Shown: positions 1 through 8,992 of the stretch, in pieces
How the letters are laid out: every line of letters starts with the position of its first letter
Position numbering within the stretch: position 1 is the stretch's first letter
NCBI GenBank assembly: GCA_016873095.1
Contig: VGYC01000007.1
Span: forward strand, 1 to 64,000
Source: Planctomycetota bacterium
Lineage (GTDB): Bacteria; Planctomycetota; Planctomycetia; Gemmatales; Gemmataceae
Reading direction: 5' to 3'
Length of the DNA stretch: 64,000 nt
Translations under genes and position numbers: made by a program
The notes under the pieces: generated by a model
Databases searched by the model: none
Told to the model about the DNA's origin: nothing
What the model saw: the letters and a program-made list of their open reading frames with translations, nothing else

Positions 1-53
1 GGCCCAGCAACGCAACTGGCTCGGCCGAATCAGACGGTGATCGGGCGTCGACA

Positions 54-1055
54 TCATGGCACTCGCACCACCTTACCCGTGGCGGCCGAGCGTTCCGCGG
101 CCGCCAGCACGGCGACGGCAGCACGCGCTGCCGCAGGCGTGACGACCGACGGCGGTTTCCCCTCGCCCACGCATGCCGCGAAGTAGCCCAGCTCGTCGCG
201 CAAGGCCCCGCCTGTCTGGCCATGCACTTCCGGCCAGTAAAGCGTGTCCGGACAATCGGTGCCGGACTTGCCGTGCAGGAAGACGTTCATGTCGCCGCCG
301 TGAATATACAGGGCGCCGGCCGTGCCGATGATCTCCAGTGTTTCGTGAATGCGGAATGGTGTCCCATCCGGCAGGCACCAGACGTTTTCGATGACGCCGA
401 TGGCGCCGCTGTCGAAACGATACATCGCCCAGCCAAGGTCCGGAAAGCGCAGCTTGCGAATGCGATGCGTCAGCGCATAGACGGTCTCGATGCGGGCTGC
501 TGACATCCACAGCATCAAGTCGGTGTCGTGGATGCCGTCGCCCAGTAGCGGGCCGACCTTCTCGAGCACGGTCGCGGAGCGGGCCGCCGGGATGTTGCGG
601 CGGGCGTGCATGGACACGATCTGCCCGATCTCGCCGGCGCGAATGCGCTCGCGGGCGATGGCATAGCGTGGGTTGAACCGGCAAATGTGGCCGACCATCA
701 AAATGCGATTCGCCTTGTCAGCGGCAGCGACGATCTTGTCGCACTGCGCCGGTGTCCGTGCCATCGGCTTTTCCAGCAAGACGTGCTTGCCGGCACGCAA
801 CGCCGCCACTGCCGGCTCGACGTGGTCATCCACGTGCGTCACCACGCTGACAGCCTCGATCTCAGGATCGGCCAGCAAGTCGTGATAGTCGCGATATTCA
901 TGGGACACTTCAAGCCGCTTCTTGATCTCCTGCCGCCGTCGATCTTGCCGCGAGCAGATTGCTCGCAGGTTCACTGTGGGCAAGGCAGCGGCCACCTCGG
1001 CGTGCTTCTCGCCGAAGAAGCCCAGACCGATAACGCCATAACCGATGCGTCTCAT
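54..1055 (-). CDS. Gfo/Idh/MocA family oxidoreductase
   Basis: Predicted NAD(P)-dependent sugar or inositol-type dehydrogenase. The N-terminus carries the Rossmann signature GVIGLGFFG (residues 7-15), and the family catalytic-site motif EKP is at 95-97, followed by the usual C-terminal mixed alpha/beta substrate domain (about 125-333). The 333-residue length is normal for the family, and no signal peptide is visible, so it is probably cytoplasmic. Its start codon overlaps the stop of the upstream NYN-domain gene by 4 bp, so the two are probably co-translated. The substrate cannot be read from the sequence; this family is large in planctomycetes and covers many sugar substrates. Confidence 0.9.
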   Translation of the reverse strand: MRRIGYGVIGLGFFGEKHAEVAAALPTVNLRAICSRQDRRRQEIKKRLEVSHEYRDYHDLLADPEIEAVSVVTHVDDHVEPAVAALRAGKHVLLEKPMARTPAQCDKIVAAADKANRILMVGHICRFNPRYAIARERIRAGEIGQIVSMHARRNIPAARSATVLEKVGPLLGDGIHDTDLMLWMSAARIETVYALTHRIRKLRFPDLGWAMYRFDSGAIGVIENVWCLPDGTPFRIHETLEIIGTAGALYIHGGDMNVFLHGKSGTDCPDTLYWPEVHGQTGGALRDELGYFAACVGEGKPPSVVTPAAARAAVAVLAAAERSAATGKVVRVP

Positions 1056-1612
1056 GATGCTCCCCGGTCGCCATTCCTTTTCTTCTCCTCGGTGAAATCA
1101 TAGGGATCGAAGAACTGACGCAGTTCATCATCGAGGTCCTTGAAGTGCTGGAGCAGGCGGTCGTTCTCGCCGCGCGAGAGGTGCTTTTCATCTTCGGGAC
1201 TACTGGGCGGGCCGGCTGTCAGGGGCAGTTCGAGCCAGTCGAGAAATGCCGTGCATTTCATCGCGGTCGCACCGCGCCGCTGGGCCGCCTGTTGCAGGCG
1301 ATGATCGTCGGAGACCACGGTCAGCCGCCTGGGAACGGCGGCTTCGCGGATCAGGTCTTCGATGATGTCGTCCGCCTCGCGATCCGCCGGCGCGAACACG
1401 CTGGTGATGCCATGCTCGTCCACGGAGATCGCGCCAGCGCCGCGCGACGCATCGAAGACGACGGTGAGATGCACGGGCCTTCCCTTGAGGCCGGCTCGCA
1501 AGAGGTCCAGCAGGCGACGCCGCGACCGCTCCACGTCGCCGGGCACCGCCTTGCCGCCCAGCAAGCCCACGAAATGGATCAGGTTGTAGCCATCGATGAG
1601 AAAACTGGTCAC
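1052..1612 (-). CDS. NYN domain (YacP-like) putative RNA nuclease
   Basis: A 186-residue protein that opens with the NYN/YacP signature IDGYNLIH (Asp7, Asn10). Further acidic positions are at VVFDAS (Asp54), DREADDIIE (77-85) and SDDH (101-104). These are the places where PIN/NYN-fold nucleases bind metal, so an RNA-processing role is the likely one. The C-terminal 55 residues are charged and probably helical. It lies just downstream of a terminator that closes the chaperone operon, so it probably starts its own two-gene unit with the overlapping oxidoreductase gene. The link to that oxidoreductase is positional only. Confidence 0.8.
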   Translation of the reverse strand: MTSFLIDGYNLIHFVGLLGGKAVPGDVERSRRRLLDLLRAGLKGRPVHLTVVFDASRGAGAISVDEHGITSVFAPADREADDIIEDLIREAAVPRRLTVVSDDHRLQQAAQRRGATAMKCTAFLDWLELPLTAGPPSSPEDEKHLSRGENDRLLQHFKDLDDELRQFFDPYDFTEEKKRNGDRGAS

Positions 1613-1654
1613 CAGGGCATTGTAGTCTGCTCAGGGCGGCTCAGGGCCTGGCGC

Positions 1655-1689
1655 AAAAAAAGAGAGGCGTAGTGATGACCTACGCCTCT
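1655..1689 (-). terminator. Rho-independent terminator closing the chaperone operon
   Basis: Read on the minus strand, a perfect 10-bp stem (AGAGGCGTAG with CTACGCCTCT, plus-strand arms 1663-1672 and 1680-1689) with a 7-nt loop is followed by a run of seven T. It sits 43 bp after the yacG stop and before the NYN gene, so it would end the groEL-to-yacG transcript. Confidence 0.85.
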
Positions 1690-1731
1690 TCTCTATTGGG
1701 AACGACCGAAGGAACGGCCGGTATAGGGGGG

Positions 1732-1929
1732 CTAGTTTCGCTCGGCCTCGTCGGCCTCGCTCTCCGGTTCCGTGTCGGACGGAGCGGCGGGCAGACAGTA
1801 GTCTCCGCCCAGCCAGCGGCCGAGGTCGATCAGACGGCAGCGGGAACTGCAGAATGGCCTGTCCGGCCAGTCGCCAGGCCCCGCGGCCGGCATGTCGCGC
1901 CCGCAAATCGGGCAACGTATGCTATTCAT
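1732..1929 (-). CDS. yacG: DNA gyrase inhibitor YacG-like zinc protein
   Basis: A 65-residue protein with the YacG four-cysteine zinc site: CPIC near the N-terminus and CSSRC about 20 residues later, followed by the conserved IDLGRWL segment and an acidic tail. E. coli YacG binds GyrB and inhibits gyrase. The open frame extends 47 codons further upstream into the fmdB-like gene, but that extension looks non-coding; the ATG at 1929 gives the family's normal length and lies 7 bp after the upstream stop. It is the last gene before the terminator at 1655-1689. Confidence 0.85.
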   Translation of the reverse strand: MNSIRCPICGRDMPAAGPGDWPDRPFCSSRCRLIDLGRWLGGDYCLPAAPSDTEPESEADEAERN

Positions 1930-1936
1930 CGGAATC

Positions 1937-2320
1937 TCATGACCCGGACTTCTGGCTTTTCGGCGAAGACCTGGCGTTTGATCCGCTGGAACTGGCGGAC
2001 TTGCCGGTTGTGCCGGAAGTATCGCTGGATTTGGCTTCGCTCTTGGATGAATCACTTTTGGATGAATCACTTTTGGCGGCGTCGCTGGCGGGCTTGGCCG
2101 CGGCCTCGTCCGCCTTGGCGGCGCTCTTGTAGGACTCGCTGCGGTAGTCGGTCTGGTAGAAACCGGAGCCCTTGAAGATGATGGCCGCCCCCGTGCCGAA
2201 CACGCGCCGCAGCTTCGACTTGCCGCACTTGGGGCACTTCTTCAGCGGCTTCTCGGTGAAGCTCTGGAACTCGTCAAAGTTGTGCTCGCAGGCATCACAC
2301 TGATATTCATAAGTCGGCAT
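1937..2320 (-). CDS. FmdB-family zinc-ribbon regulatory protein
   Basis: A 127-residue protein with an N-terminal FmdB/CxxC_CXXC_SSSS zinc ribbon: MPTYEYQCDAC, then CPKCG and RRVFG. The last 60 residues are Ser/Lys/Ala-rich and look disordered. Part of that tail comes from a 15-bp tandem duplication near 2043-2072 that encodes repeated SDSSK. Members of this family are often called putative regulators, but their biochemical role is not established. Its position between grpE and yacG, in a tight operon, suggests a housekeeping or stress role. Confidence 0.8.
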   Translation of the reverse strand: MPTYEYQCDACEHNFDEFQSFTEKPLKKCPKCGKSKLRRVFGTGAAIIFKGSGFYQTDYRSESYKSAAKADEAAAKPASDAAKSDSSKSDSSKSEAKSSDTSGTTGKSASSSGSNARSSPKSQKSGS

Positions 2321-2362
2321 GGCAAGATCCCCCCCTGATTTCCCAGCTTCTCAGTCCCAGGC

Positions 2363-2869
2363 TCAGGCAATCTCCTTGGACACGATGACCTTCGCCGGTC
2401 GCAGCACGCGGTCGTGGATCGTGTAACCATGTTCCAGAACCTGGATGACGGTGTTCGCGGGCTTGTCGGCGGCGGGTTGCTGCATGACCGCCTGGTGGAC
2501 GTTTGGATCGAAGGGCCGATCCTCGGCCTCGATGCGCGACACGCCGTGGCGCTTGAAGACGTCGAGAAACTGATTCAGCACGATGGCCACGCCATCCACC
2601 AGCGGACCCTTCTCGTCGGCCTGCTTGGCGGCAGCCATGGCACGCTCCAGGTTGTCCAGCACCGGCAACAGATCGACGAAGACGTTGCTCGTCAGGTAGC
2701 GGCGTTCCTGGTCGCGATCTTTCTGATTGCGCTTCTGATAGTTCTCGAACTCGGCGCGATTGCGTTGCAGCATGTCCAGATACTGGTCGCGCTCCTGGGC
2801 GCGAGCACGCAGCTGCGCCAGTTCCTCCGCCGACGGTTGCTCTTCCTTCAATTGTTCCGCTTCATTCAT
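2363..2869 (-). CDS. grpE: GrpE nucleotide exchange factor
   Basis: A 168-residue GrpE: an N-terminal charged coiled coil (about 1-60, with RAEFENYQKR) is followed by the family core, LLPVLDNLERA, and by the C-terminal beta-wing with FDPNVHQAVM and GYTIHDRVLRPAKVIVSK. GrpE releases ADP from DnaK. It follows dnaJ in the same operon, about 80 bp downstream, with an inverted repeat in the gap. No dnaK lies in the window, so its chaperone partner must be encoded elsewhere. Confidence 0.95.
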   Translation of the reverse strand: MNEAEQLKEEQPSAEELAQLRARAQERDQYLDMLQRNRAEFENYQKRNQKDRDQERRYLTSNVFVDLLPVLDNLERAMAAAKQADEKGPLVDGVAIVLNQFLDVFKRHGVSRIEAEDRPFDPNVHQAVMQQPAADKPANTVIQVLEHGYTIHDRVLRPAKVIVSKEIA

Positions 2870-2890
2870 GATCTCGCCCCGTCCTGTTCA

Positions 2891-2942
2891 CGTTTCGCGC
2901 TCGAGTGCAACCTTTCGGAAAGAGGCACGCAAGCGCGAAACG
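2891..2942. repeat. Inverted repeat, GCGCGAAACG family
   Basis: Perfect 11-bp arms (CGTTTCGCGCT at 2891-2901, AGCGCGAAACG at 2932-2942) in the dnaJ-grpE spacer. The arm sequence recurs at 4139-4205 as an 18-bp inverted repeat and at 62958-62974 as a single arm, so this is a dispersed element. Confidence 0.75.
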
Positions 2943-2949
2943 AAACCGA

Positions 2950-4077
2950 TCAACCCACTTTTTCCTCCGGTTCCTCCGTGGTGAACAGTCCCTTCAGTTT
3001 CGCGAAAAAGCTCTTGCGCTGCGGCGACACCTGTTTGTGGTCAATCTCCGCCAGCTCACGAAAGAGTTCCTCTTGCCGCTTGGTCAGGCTGCGCGGGGTT
3101 TCCACGGCGATCACCACAACCAGGTCTCCCTTGCGCTGGCTGCGCAGGTTGGGCATGCCCTTGCCTTGAATGCGCACGTACTCGCCGCTCTGCATGCCGG
3201 CACGAAGCGTATGCGTGATCGGGCCATCGAGCGTGGGTACCTGGATGTCGCCGCCGAGCGCCGCCTGGCTGAAGGTCACGGGAACCTGGCAGATCAAGTG
3301 ATCGCCGTCGCGCTTGAAGAAATCGTGCTCGCGGACGCGAATCTGGCAGATGAGATCGCCGCGCGCCGCGCCGGGAGCGCCGGCCTCGCCTTCACCGCGC
3401 ATGACGAACTGCAGACCATTGTAAGCGCCCGCGGGAATCGTGACCTCGATGCTGCGCCGGGCGGACACCCTGCCGCGGCCGTTGCACGACGTGCACGGAT
3501 CGGTGATGATGGCGCCCGATCCGCCGCACGCGCGGCACGTCTGCTGGATGCGAAAGAATCCCTGGCTCACGAGGACCGCGCCATGACCGTCGCATTGCCT
3601 GCATTTGGCCGGACGCGTGCCGCGCCGGCAGCCCTGGCCGCCGCACTCGGAGCAATTCTCCTCGCGCGCGATGTTGATCGACTTCTTGCAACCCCTGGCT
3701 GCCTCGAGCAGGTTGATCTCCAGCTCATAGCCGAGGTCCTGCCCGGGCCGGGGACCGCGTTGCCGGCCGCCGCCGAATATGCCGCCCAGCAAGTCGCCAA
3801 ACATGTCGAAGATCGATTGCGACGAGTTGAAATCCGGCATGCCCATGCCGTTGAGCCCGGCATGGCCGTAACGGTCGTAAACGTTGCGCTTGTCCGGTTC
3901 GCTCAGGACGGCATAGGCTTCAGCGACTTCCTTGAACTGGACCGCCGCCTCCTCGTCGCCGACGTTGCGGTCGGGATGATACTTCATCGCCAGTGAGCGA
4001 TAGGCCTTCTTCAATTGCTCGTCGTTGGCGTTCCTGGGCACACCGAGCACATCGTAGAAACACCGCTTGTCGGCCAT
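2950..4077 (-). CDS. dnaJ: Chaperone protein DnaJ
   Basis: A full-length type I DnaJ of 375 residues: a J domain with HPD at about 34-36, a Gly/Phe-rich linker ([16 protein letters not shown]), four zinc-binding CxxCxGxG repeats ([32 protein letters not shown]) and the C-terminal substrate-binding beta domains. DnaJ delivers clients to DnaK and stimulates its ATPase. The ATG at 4077 is chosen because a strong GGAGGAG ribosome-binding site lies 8 nt before it; an in-frame GTG at 4086 abuts that site. The C-terminus is slightly extended and charged. It is followed by grpE. Confidence 0.95.
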   Translation of the reverse strand: MADKRCFYDVLGVPRNANDEQLKKAYRSLAMKYHPDRNVGDEEAAVQFKEVAEAYAVLSEPDKRNVYDRYGHAGLNGMGMPDFNSSQSIFDMFGDLLGGIFGGGRQRGPRPGQDLGYELEINLLEAARGCKKSINIAREENCSECGGQGCRRGTRPAKCRQCDGHGAVLVSQGFFRIQQTCRACGGSGAIITDPCTSCNGRGRVSARRSIEVTIPAGAYNGLQFVMRGEGEAGAPGAARGDLICQIRVREHDFFKRDGDHLICQVPVTFSQAALGGDIQVPTLDGPITHTLRAGMQSGEYVRIQGKGMPNLRSQRKGDLVVVIAVETPRSLTKRQEELFRELAEIDHKQVSPQRKSFFAKLKGLFTTEEPEEKVG

Positions 4078-4113
4078 ATCGTTCACTCCTCCATCTGGAG
4101 GACTCTCAAAAAA

Positions 4114-4247
4114 GATTGCAGATTGCAGATTGATTTCTTGGTTTACGTTTCGCGCTCGCAGGCTCAGCTCATCGACCGTGCCCTGCCAGCGCGAAACGTA
4201 AACCAGGCAATCTTAATCTACAATCTGCAATCTCAAATCTGCAATCT
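4114..4247. repeat. Composite nested palindrome in the groEL-dnaJ spacer
   Basis: The outer arms are copies of the AT-rich GATTGCA/AATCTGC unit (GATTGCAGATTGCAGATTG at 4114-4132 against 4208-4247). The inner arms are a perfect 18-bp inverted repeat (TGGTTTACGTTTCGCGCT at 4139-4156, complement at 4188-4205) around a 31-nt loop. The outer family recurs at 5913-5983 and inside the WD40 kinase gene; the inner family recurs at 2891 and 62958. It could form a long hairpin in the chaperone transcript. Confidence 0.8.
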
Positions 4248-4251
4248 CAAG

Positions 4252-5877
4252 TTACCGGATGGCGCCGGCGACCTTGTTCTTGGGCTCGTCCTCGTCGATG
4301 CGCGTGATCATGACCTCGGTCGTGAGCATGAGGCCGGCGATGCTGGCGGCGTTCTGCAACGCCGAGCGCGTGACCTTGGTCGGATCGACGATGCCGGCCT
4401 TGAACATGTCGACGTATTCGCCGGTGTTGGCGTTAAAGCCGATGTTCGCGTTCTTCTCGCCGCGCTGATGGATCTCGTCGGCGACAACCGCGCCGTCGAT
4501 GCCGGAGTTGGCAGCGATGGTGCGGACGGGTTTCTCGAGAGCGCGGACGACGATCTCGGCCCCGCTCTTCTCGTCGCCTTCGAGCTTCTTGGCGGCCGCC
4601 TCGACGGCGTCCACGGCGCGGATCAGGGCCACGCCGCCGCCCGGCAGAATGCCTTCGGCGACGGCCGCACGCGTCGCATGCAGCGCGTCTTCCACGCGAC
4701 CCTTCTTCTGCTTCATGTCCGCCTCGGTGGCGGCGCCGACGCGGATGATGGCCACCCCGCCCGTCAGCTTGGCCAGCCGTTCGCTGAACTTCTCCTTGTC
4801 GTACTCGCTCTCGGTCTGATCCATCTGGGCACGGATCTGATCGATGCGCTTCTTGATGTTGTCTTTCTTGCCGGCGCCGTTGATGATCGTGCAGCTCTCC
4901 TTCTCGACGCGGACGGTCCTGGCCTTGCCAAGCTGGTCAAGCGTGACATTTTCCAGCTTGAGGCCGAGATCCTCGCTGATGAACTGCCCGCCGGTGAGGG
5001 TGGCGATGTCGCCGAGCATGGCCTTGCGGCGGTCGCCGAAGCCGGGGGCCTTCACGGCGCACACGTTGAGCACGCCGCGCAAGCGGTTGACGACCAGGGC
5101 CGCCAGCGCCTCGCTCTCCACGTCCTCGGCAATGATCAGGAGCGGCTTGGCCGCCTGCGCCACCTTTTCCAGCAGCGGCAGCATGTCGCGGACGTTCGAC
5201 AGCTTCTTCTCGTAGATGAGGATGTAGGGATCTTCCAGTTCGCACTTCATCTCGGTGGGATTCGTGACGAAGTACGGTGAAATGTAGCCCTTGTCGAACT
5301 GCATGCCCTCGACAAACTCGAGCGAGGTGTCCGAAGTCTTGCCTTCCTCGACGGTGATGACGCCGTCCTTGCCGACCTTCTCAAAGGCGTCGGCCATCTG
5401 CTTGCCGATCTCCGGATCGTTGTTGGCGCTGATGCTGGCGACCTGCTCCATCTCTTCCTTGGACTTCAGTTGCTTGGACATGCCGTCGAGGAACTTGACT
5501 GCGGCCTCGACGCCCTTGTCAATGCCGCGCTTGACGGCCATCGGGTTGGCCCCGGCGGTGATGTTTCGCAGGCCTTCCTGGTAGATGGCCAGCGCCAGGA
5601 TGGTCGCAGTGGTCGTGCCGTCTCCGGCAACATCAGAGGTCTTCTGGGCCACGGCATTGACCAGCTTGGCTCCCATGTTCTCGAACGGGTCCGGCAGGTC
5701 GATCTCCTTGCTGACGGTGACGCCGTCCTTGGTGACGCTCGGCCCGCCAAAGCTCTTGTCGATGATCACGTTCCGCCCGGTGGGCCCGAGCGTGCTGCCA
5801 ACCGCATGTGCCAGCTTGTCCGCCCCGGCCAGGAGCTTCTTGCGGGCCTCATCGGTGTAGAGAAGTTGCTTCGCCAT
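4252..5877 (-). CDS. groEL: Chaperonin GroEL, copy without a GGM tail
   Basis: A 541-residue GroEL with the usual ATP-site segments: [12 protein letters not shown] near residue 30, DGVTVSKEI near 53 and [11 protein letters not shown] near 87, with the conserved apical and C-terminal equatorial regions. It ends [13 protein letters not shown] and lacks the Gly-Gly-Met tail of typical GroEL. It follows groES by about 110 bp and precedes dnaJ. An AAGGGAG ribosome-binding site precedes the ATG. The second GroEL in the same operon (6341-8059) has the GGM tail, so the two copies have probably diverged in client range or regulation. The missing tail is visible; the specialisation is inferred. Confidence 0.96.
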   Translation of the reverse strand: MAKQLLYTDEARKKLLAGADKLAHAVGSTLGPTGRNVIIDKSFGGPSVTKDGVTVSKEIDLPDPFENMGAKLVNAVAQKTSDVAGDGTTTATILALAIYQEGLRNITAGANPMAVKRGIDKGVEAAVKFLDGMSKQLKSKEEMEQVASISANNDPEIGKQMADAFEKVGKDGVITVEEGKTSDTSLEFVEGMQFDKGYISPYFVTNPTEMKCELEDPYILIYEKKLSNVRDMLPLLEKVAQAAKPLLIIAEDVESEALAALVVNRLRGVLNVCAVKAPGFGDRRKAMLGDIATLTGGQFISEDLGLKLENVTLDQLGKARTVRVEKESCTIINGAGKKDNIKKRIDQIRAQMDQTESEYDKEKFSERLAKLTGGVAIIRVGAATEADMKQKKGRVEDALHATRAAVAEGILPGGGVALIRAVDAVEAAAKKLEGDEKSGAEIVVRALEKPVRTIAANSGIDGAVVADEIHQRGEKNANIGFNANTGEYVDMFKAGIVDPTKVTRSALQNAASIAGLMLTTEVMITRIDEDEPKNKVAGAIR

Positions 5878-5912
5878 CTATGGTCTCCCTTGGGTACTCT
5901 GGTTTCTGTATG

Positions 5913-5983
5913 GATTGCAGAGTGTAGATTTGAGATTGCAGATTGTTACCAAATCTGCAATCTGCAATCGCAAATCTGCAATC
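5913..5983. repeat. AT-rich GATTGCA inverted repeat
   Basis: Between groES and groEL, two roughly 32-nt arms built from GATTGCAGATT-type units face each other across a 7-nt centre. The composition is far more AT-rich than the neighbouring genes. It belongs to the same family as 4114-4247 and 20053-20245. Confidence 0.75.
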
Positions 5984-5989
5984 GTTTGT

Positions 5990-6298
5990 CTACTTGACCA
6001 CCTTCGCCAGGATGTCGCTTTCGCGGAGAATCTTGATCTCGCGGCGGTCGATCTCGACGTCGCTGCCGGCGTAGCGGCCGAAAATAACTTCATCCCCCTT
6101 GGCGACATTGAGAGCGGCGCGCTGGCCGTTGTCAAGCAGCTTGCCGGGGCCGACTGCCAAGATCTTGCCGCGCTGCGGCTTCTGGCGCGCCGTGTCGGGC
6201 AGCAGGATGCCGCCGGCGGTCACTTCTTCCGCCTCCAGCGTCTCGACCACCACGCGATCGTCGAGCGGCCGGACCTTCAGGTTCAGTTCCTTGCTCAT
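5990..6298 (-). CDS. groES: Co-chaperonin GroES
   Basis: A GroES of 102 residues: [15 protein letters not shown] at the N-terminus, the mobile-loop region [18 protein letters not shown], and [19 protein letters not shown]. GroES caps the GroEL ring during folding. The start at 6298 is chosen because an AGGAG ribosome-binding site precedes it, rather than the upstream in-frame start at 6319. It lies between two groEL genes on the same strand and is the only groES in the window, so it probably serves both. Confidence 0.95.
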   Translation of the reverse strand: MSKELNLKVRPLDDRVVVETLEAEEVTAGGILLPDTARQKPQRGKILAVGPGKLLDNGQRAALNVAKGDEVIFGRYAGSDVEIDRREIKILRESDILAKVVK

Positions 6299-6340
6299 CT
6301 TCAATCTCCTGAGAATCAAAAATCTGCAATTAGGAAATTA

Positions 6341-8059
6341 CTACATTCCCATGTCACCCATACCGCCCATGCCGCCCATGCCCATGCCGCCCATTCCTCC
6401 CATGCCACCCATACCACCCATGCCGCCCATGCCACCGCCGTGATGGTCGTCGTGGTGGTCGTCCTTCTTCTCTTCGGGGATGTCGGCGACGAGCGACTCG
6501 GTCGTGAGCAGCAGGCAGGCCACGCTGGCGCCGTTCTGCAGCGCGCTGCGCGTGACCTTCACCGGGTCCACGATGCCGGCCTTGCGAAGGTCGGTGTACT
6601 CGCCCTTCTCGGCGTTGTAGCCGTAGTTCTTGTCCTTGCTGCGGCGGACGTGGGCGGCGACGACGGTGCCGTCTAGCCCGGCGTTGTCGGCGATCCAGCG
6701 GCAGGGAATGTCGAGCACGTTCTTCAGCAGCCGCACGCCCAGCGCCTGGTCGCCGTCGAGGTCCATCTTGTCGAGAACCTTGCTGGCCTGAATCAGGGCC
6801 GTGCCGCCGCCGGGGACGATGCCCTCGGCGATGGCCGCCCGCGTGGCGTGCAGGGCGTCCTCGTAGAGTGCCTTGCGTTCCTTCATCTCGGTCTCGGTGG
6901 CGGCACCGACCTTGACCTGGGCCACGCCGCCGGCCAGCTTGGCGAGCCGTTCTTGCAGCTTCTCGCGATCGTATTCGCTGTCGGTGGTGCCGATCTCGCG
7001 GCGGATCATCTCGCAACGGCCCTCGACGGCCTTCTTGTCGCCGATGCCCTCAGTGATGGTGGTGTTCTCGGCGTCGATCTTGACCTTCTTGGCCCGGCCC
7101 AGATCGCGAAGCTGGATGTTCTCCACCTGGATGCCCAGGTCCTTGAAGATCGCCTTGCCGCCCGTGAGCGTGGCGATGTCCTCGAGCATGGCCTTGCGGC
7201 GATCGCCGTAGCCCGGAGCCTTGACGGCACACACCTGCAAGATGCCCTTCAGCTTGTTGACCACCAGCGTCGCCAGGGCATCGCCCTCGAGATCCTCGGC
7301 AATGATGAGCAACGGCTCTTTCTTCTTCGAGATGGTCTCGAGCAGCGGGATCAGCGACTTCGCGGAGGTGATCTTCTCTTCGTAGATGAGGATGTACGGG
7401 TTTTCCAGCTCGACTGTGACGGTGTCCTGATTGGTGACAAAGTGCGGCGACAGGTAACCGCGGTCGAACTGCATGCCCTGCACGACCACGACCTCGGTGT
7501 CGGCGGTCTTGCCTTCCTCGATGGTGATGACGCCGTTGGAGGCGCCGACCAGCTTCATGGCCTCGGCCAGCTTCTTGCCGATCTCGGGGTTGTTGTTGGA
7601 GGCGATGGTCGCGACTTCAGTGATCTCCTTGTCGTCCTTGTCGTCGATCTTCTCGGCGAGGCGGTGCAACTCGTCGACGATCTTCTCGACACCCTTCTGG
7701 ATGCCGCGCGTCAGGGCCATCGGATCGGCGCCGGACGCGATGCTCTTGAGTCCTTCGCGATAAATGGCCTCGGCCAGGATGGTCGCGGTGGTGGTGCCAT
7801 CGCCGGCGACGTCGCTGGTCTTGCTCGCGGCCTCCTTGACCAGTTGAGCACCCATGTTCTCGTAGGGGTCTTGCAGCTCGATCTCCTCGGCCACGGTCAC
7901 GCCGTCCTTGGTGACGTTGGGGCTGCCCCAGCCCTTGTCGATGACGGCGTTGCGGCCGCGCGGCCCCAGGGTGGTCCGCACCGCCCGGGCCAGCTTGCTC
8001 ACGCCGGCCAGCAGCTTCTGCCGAGCCTCGTCGCTATAGGAAAGTTGCTTCGCGCCCAT
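6341..8059 (-). CDS. groEL: Chaperonin GroEL, copy with GGM tail
   Basis: A 572-residue GroEL with [21 protein letters not shown] and [14 protein letters not shown] near the N-terminus. The C-terminus has a long Gly-Gly-Met tail encoded by 9-bp direct repeats at about 6354-6434, preceded by a DDHHDDHH stretch. The ATG at 8059 is chosen over an upstream extension to 8236 because a strong AAAGGAGA site lies 8 nt before it and the family N-terminus begins there. It is the first gene of the chaperone operon. A perfect 9-bp hairpin lies in its leader at 8090-8110. I see no CIRCE (HrcA) operator upstream. Confidence 0.96.
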   Translation of the reverse strand: MGAKQLSYSDEARQKLLAGVSKLARAVRTTLGPRGRNAVIDKGWGSPNVTKDGVTVAEEIELQDPYENMGAQLVKEAASKTSDVAGDGTTTATILAEAIYREGLKSIASGADPMALTRGIQKGVEKIVDELHRLAEKIDDKDDKEITEVATIASNNNPEIGKKLAEAMKLVGASNGVITIEEGKTADTEVVVVQGMQFDRGYLSPHFVTNQDTVTVELENPYILIYEEKITSAKSLIPLLETISKKKEPLLIIAEDLEGDALATLVVNKLKGILQVCAVKAPGYGDRRKAMLEDIATLTGGKAIFKDLGIQVENIQLRDLGRAKKVKIDAENTTITEGIGDKKAVEGRCEMIRREIGTTDSEYDREKLQERLAKLAGGVAQVKVGAATETEMKERKALYEDALHATRAAIAEGIVPGGGTALIQASKVLDKMDLDGDQALGVRLLKNVLDIPCRWIADNAGLDGTVVAAHVRRSKDKNYGYNAEKGEYTDLRKAGIVDPVKVTRSALQNGASVACLLLTTESLVADIPEEKKDDHHDDHHGGGMGGMGGMGGMGGMGGMGMGGMGGMGDMGM

Positions 8060-8403
8060 CCAAGCATCTCCTTTCGTTGCAACCGTGAAGGGCAAGTTCG
8101 CAACTTGCCCGGATAGATCCAGCCGGACGCGGCCGGTTTCCTGGCCGCCGTAGTCTATAGAGTATCTACTGGCAGGGTCGACCGCGTGTATGCAAGGCAT
8201 GTGCCACATAACGGAATTGCCGCAACCAGCGATCATGTCATTACTTCCGATGCTGCCGCCGGGCCAGAAATTCTGCCAAACTGGCAGGACGGGTATTGCC
8301 GCCTGACAAATCAGGTTTCATCTCAGACCGATTAAGGAAGCGACAATGTCGGCTTCCTACAATAGCCAGCAGGTCACGAGTCACCTTCACCAGGAGAAAG
8401 CCG
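8060..8403. promoter_or_regulatory. Divergent intergenic region upstream of groEL and a DinB-like gene
   Basis: 344 bp with no gene. It must hold the chaperone-operon promoter (leftward) and the promoter of the DinB-like gene (rightward). Visible structures are the hairpin at 8090-8110, short inverted repeats at 8273-8287 (CTGCCA/TGGCAG) and 8301-8315 (CCTGA/TCAGG), and a bulged repeat at 8334-8358. I could not assign convincing -35/-10 boxes, and there is no CIRCE sequence. Confidence 0.5.
8090..8110. repeat. Perfect palindrome in the groEL leader
   Basis: GGGCAAGTT and AACTTGCCC flank CGC, giving a 9-bp stem 31 bp upstream of the groEL start. It resembles other short perfect palindromes in the window (21004-21056, 33178-33198, 31607-31628). 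It could be a regulatory mRNA hairpin or another dispersed element. Confidence 0.6.
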
Positions 8404-8898
8404 ATGAACGCCAGGGAAGCCATCACCATTGCGTTGCAGGGGACCGGCGGCATGTTGCCGATGTACCTGGGCGACCTTTCGGACGCGGACTTTCTGGTCC
8501 GGCCGGCGCCGTCCGCCAATCACATCGCCTGGCAGCTGGGCCACCTGATCGCCTCCGAGGCACAGCTCATCAAGGGGCAGGTGTCGACGGCGGTCTATCC
8601 AGAGATGCCGGCTGGATTCGACAAGCAACACGGCAAGGAGACGTCGGCCGTCGAACCGCCCAAGGGATTTGCCACGAAGGCGGACTACCTGTCGTTGTTC
8701 GCAAAGGTTCGGGAGGCCACAGTCGCCAATCTGCAGAAGCTCAGCGACGCCGATCTTGACAAGACCACAACGGGCCCGATGGCCGCCTATGCGCCAAACG
8801 TGGGAGCGATGTTCCTGCTGGTCTCGAACCACACGCTGATGCACGCCGGACAGTTCACCGTGGTCCGCCGCAAGCTCGGCAAGCCGGTGCTGTTCTGA
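8404..8898 (+). CDS. DinB-like metal-binding four-helix protein
   Basis: A 164-residue helical protein of the DinB/YfiT superfamily. The likely metal-binding histidines are in NHIAWQLGHL (about residues 39-48) and NHTLMHAGQF (about 142-151), the usual placement for this fold. Members include thiol-dependent transferases and many proteins of unknown function, so the activity is not assigned. The ATG at 8404 follows an AGGAG site; the open frame extends 36 codons upstream, but that part reads as spacer. The last codons fall within a 14-bp tandem duplication (8889-8916). Confidence 0.8.
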   Translation: MNAREAITIALQGTGGMLPMYLGDLSDADFLVRPAPSANHIAWQLGHLIASEAQLIKGQVSTAVYPEMPAGFDKQHGKETSAVEPPKGFATKADYLSLFAKVREATVANLQKLSDADLDKTTTGPMAAYAPNVGAMFLLVSNHTLMHAGQFTVVRRKLGKPVLF

Positions 8899-8916
8899 TC
8901 ATGCTGTTCTGATCAT
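8889..8916. repeat. 14-bp tandem duplication at a gene end
   Basis: GCTGTTCTGATCAT occurs twice in direct succession (8889-8902 and 8903-8916). The first copy contains the stop codon of the DinB-like gene; the second contains an ATG that could falsely extend the next gene upstream. Confidence 0.85.
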
Positions 8917-8992
8917 GGCGTTTCGCTGGGAGCCGGCAGGCGACCATTATCGCCCCGGGCGCCAGGCTCCTCGCCAATCCGGGAACGATGCC

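Noticed and set aside
4015-5280. Plus-strand open frame of 421 codons across dnaJ and groEL
   Set aside because: Antisense to two unmistakable chaperone genes; crosses the repeat spacer.
4114-6340. Possible CRISPR array suggested by repeated AATCTGC/GATTGCA units
   Set aside because: Copies are irregular in length and orientation and have no equal-sized unique spacers; no cas gene is present.
8915-8992. Upstream start for the amidohydrolase gene
   Set aside because: The ATG lies in a 14-bp tandem duplication, and the added residues are not family-like; MSQAQTS at 8993 is more likely.
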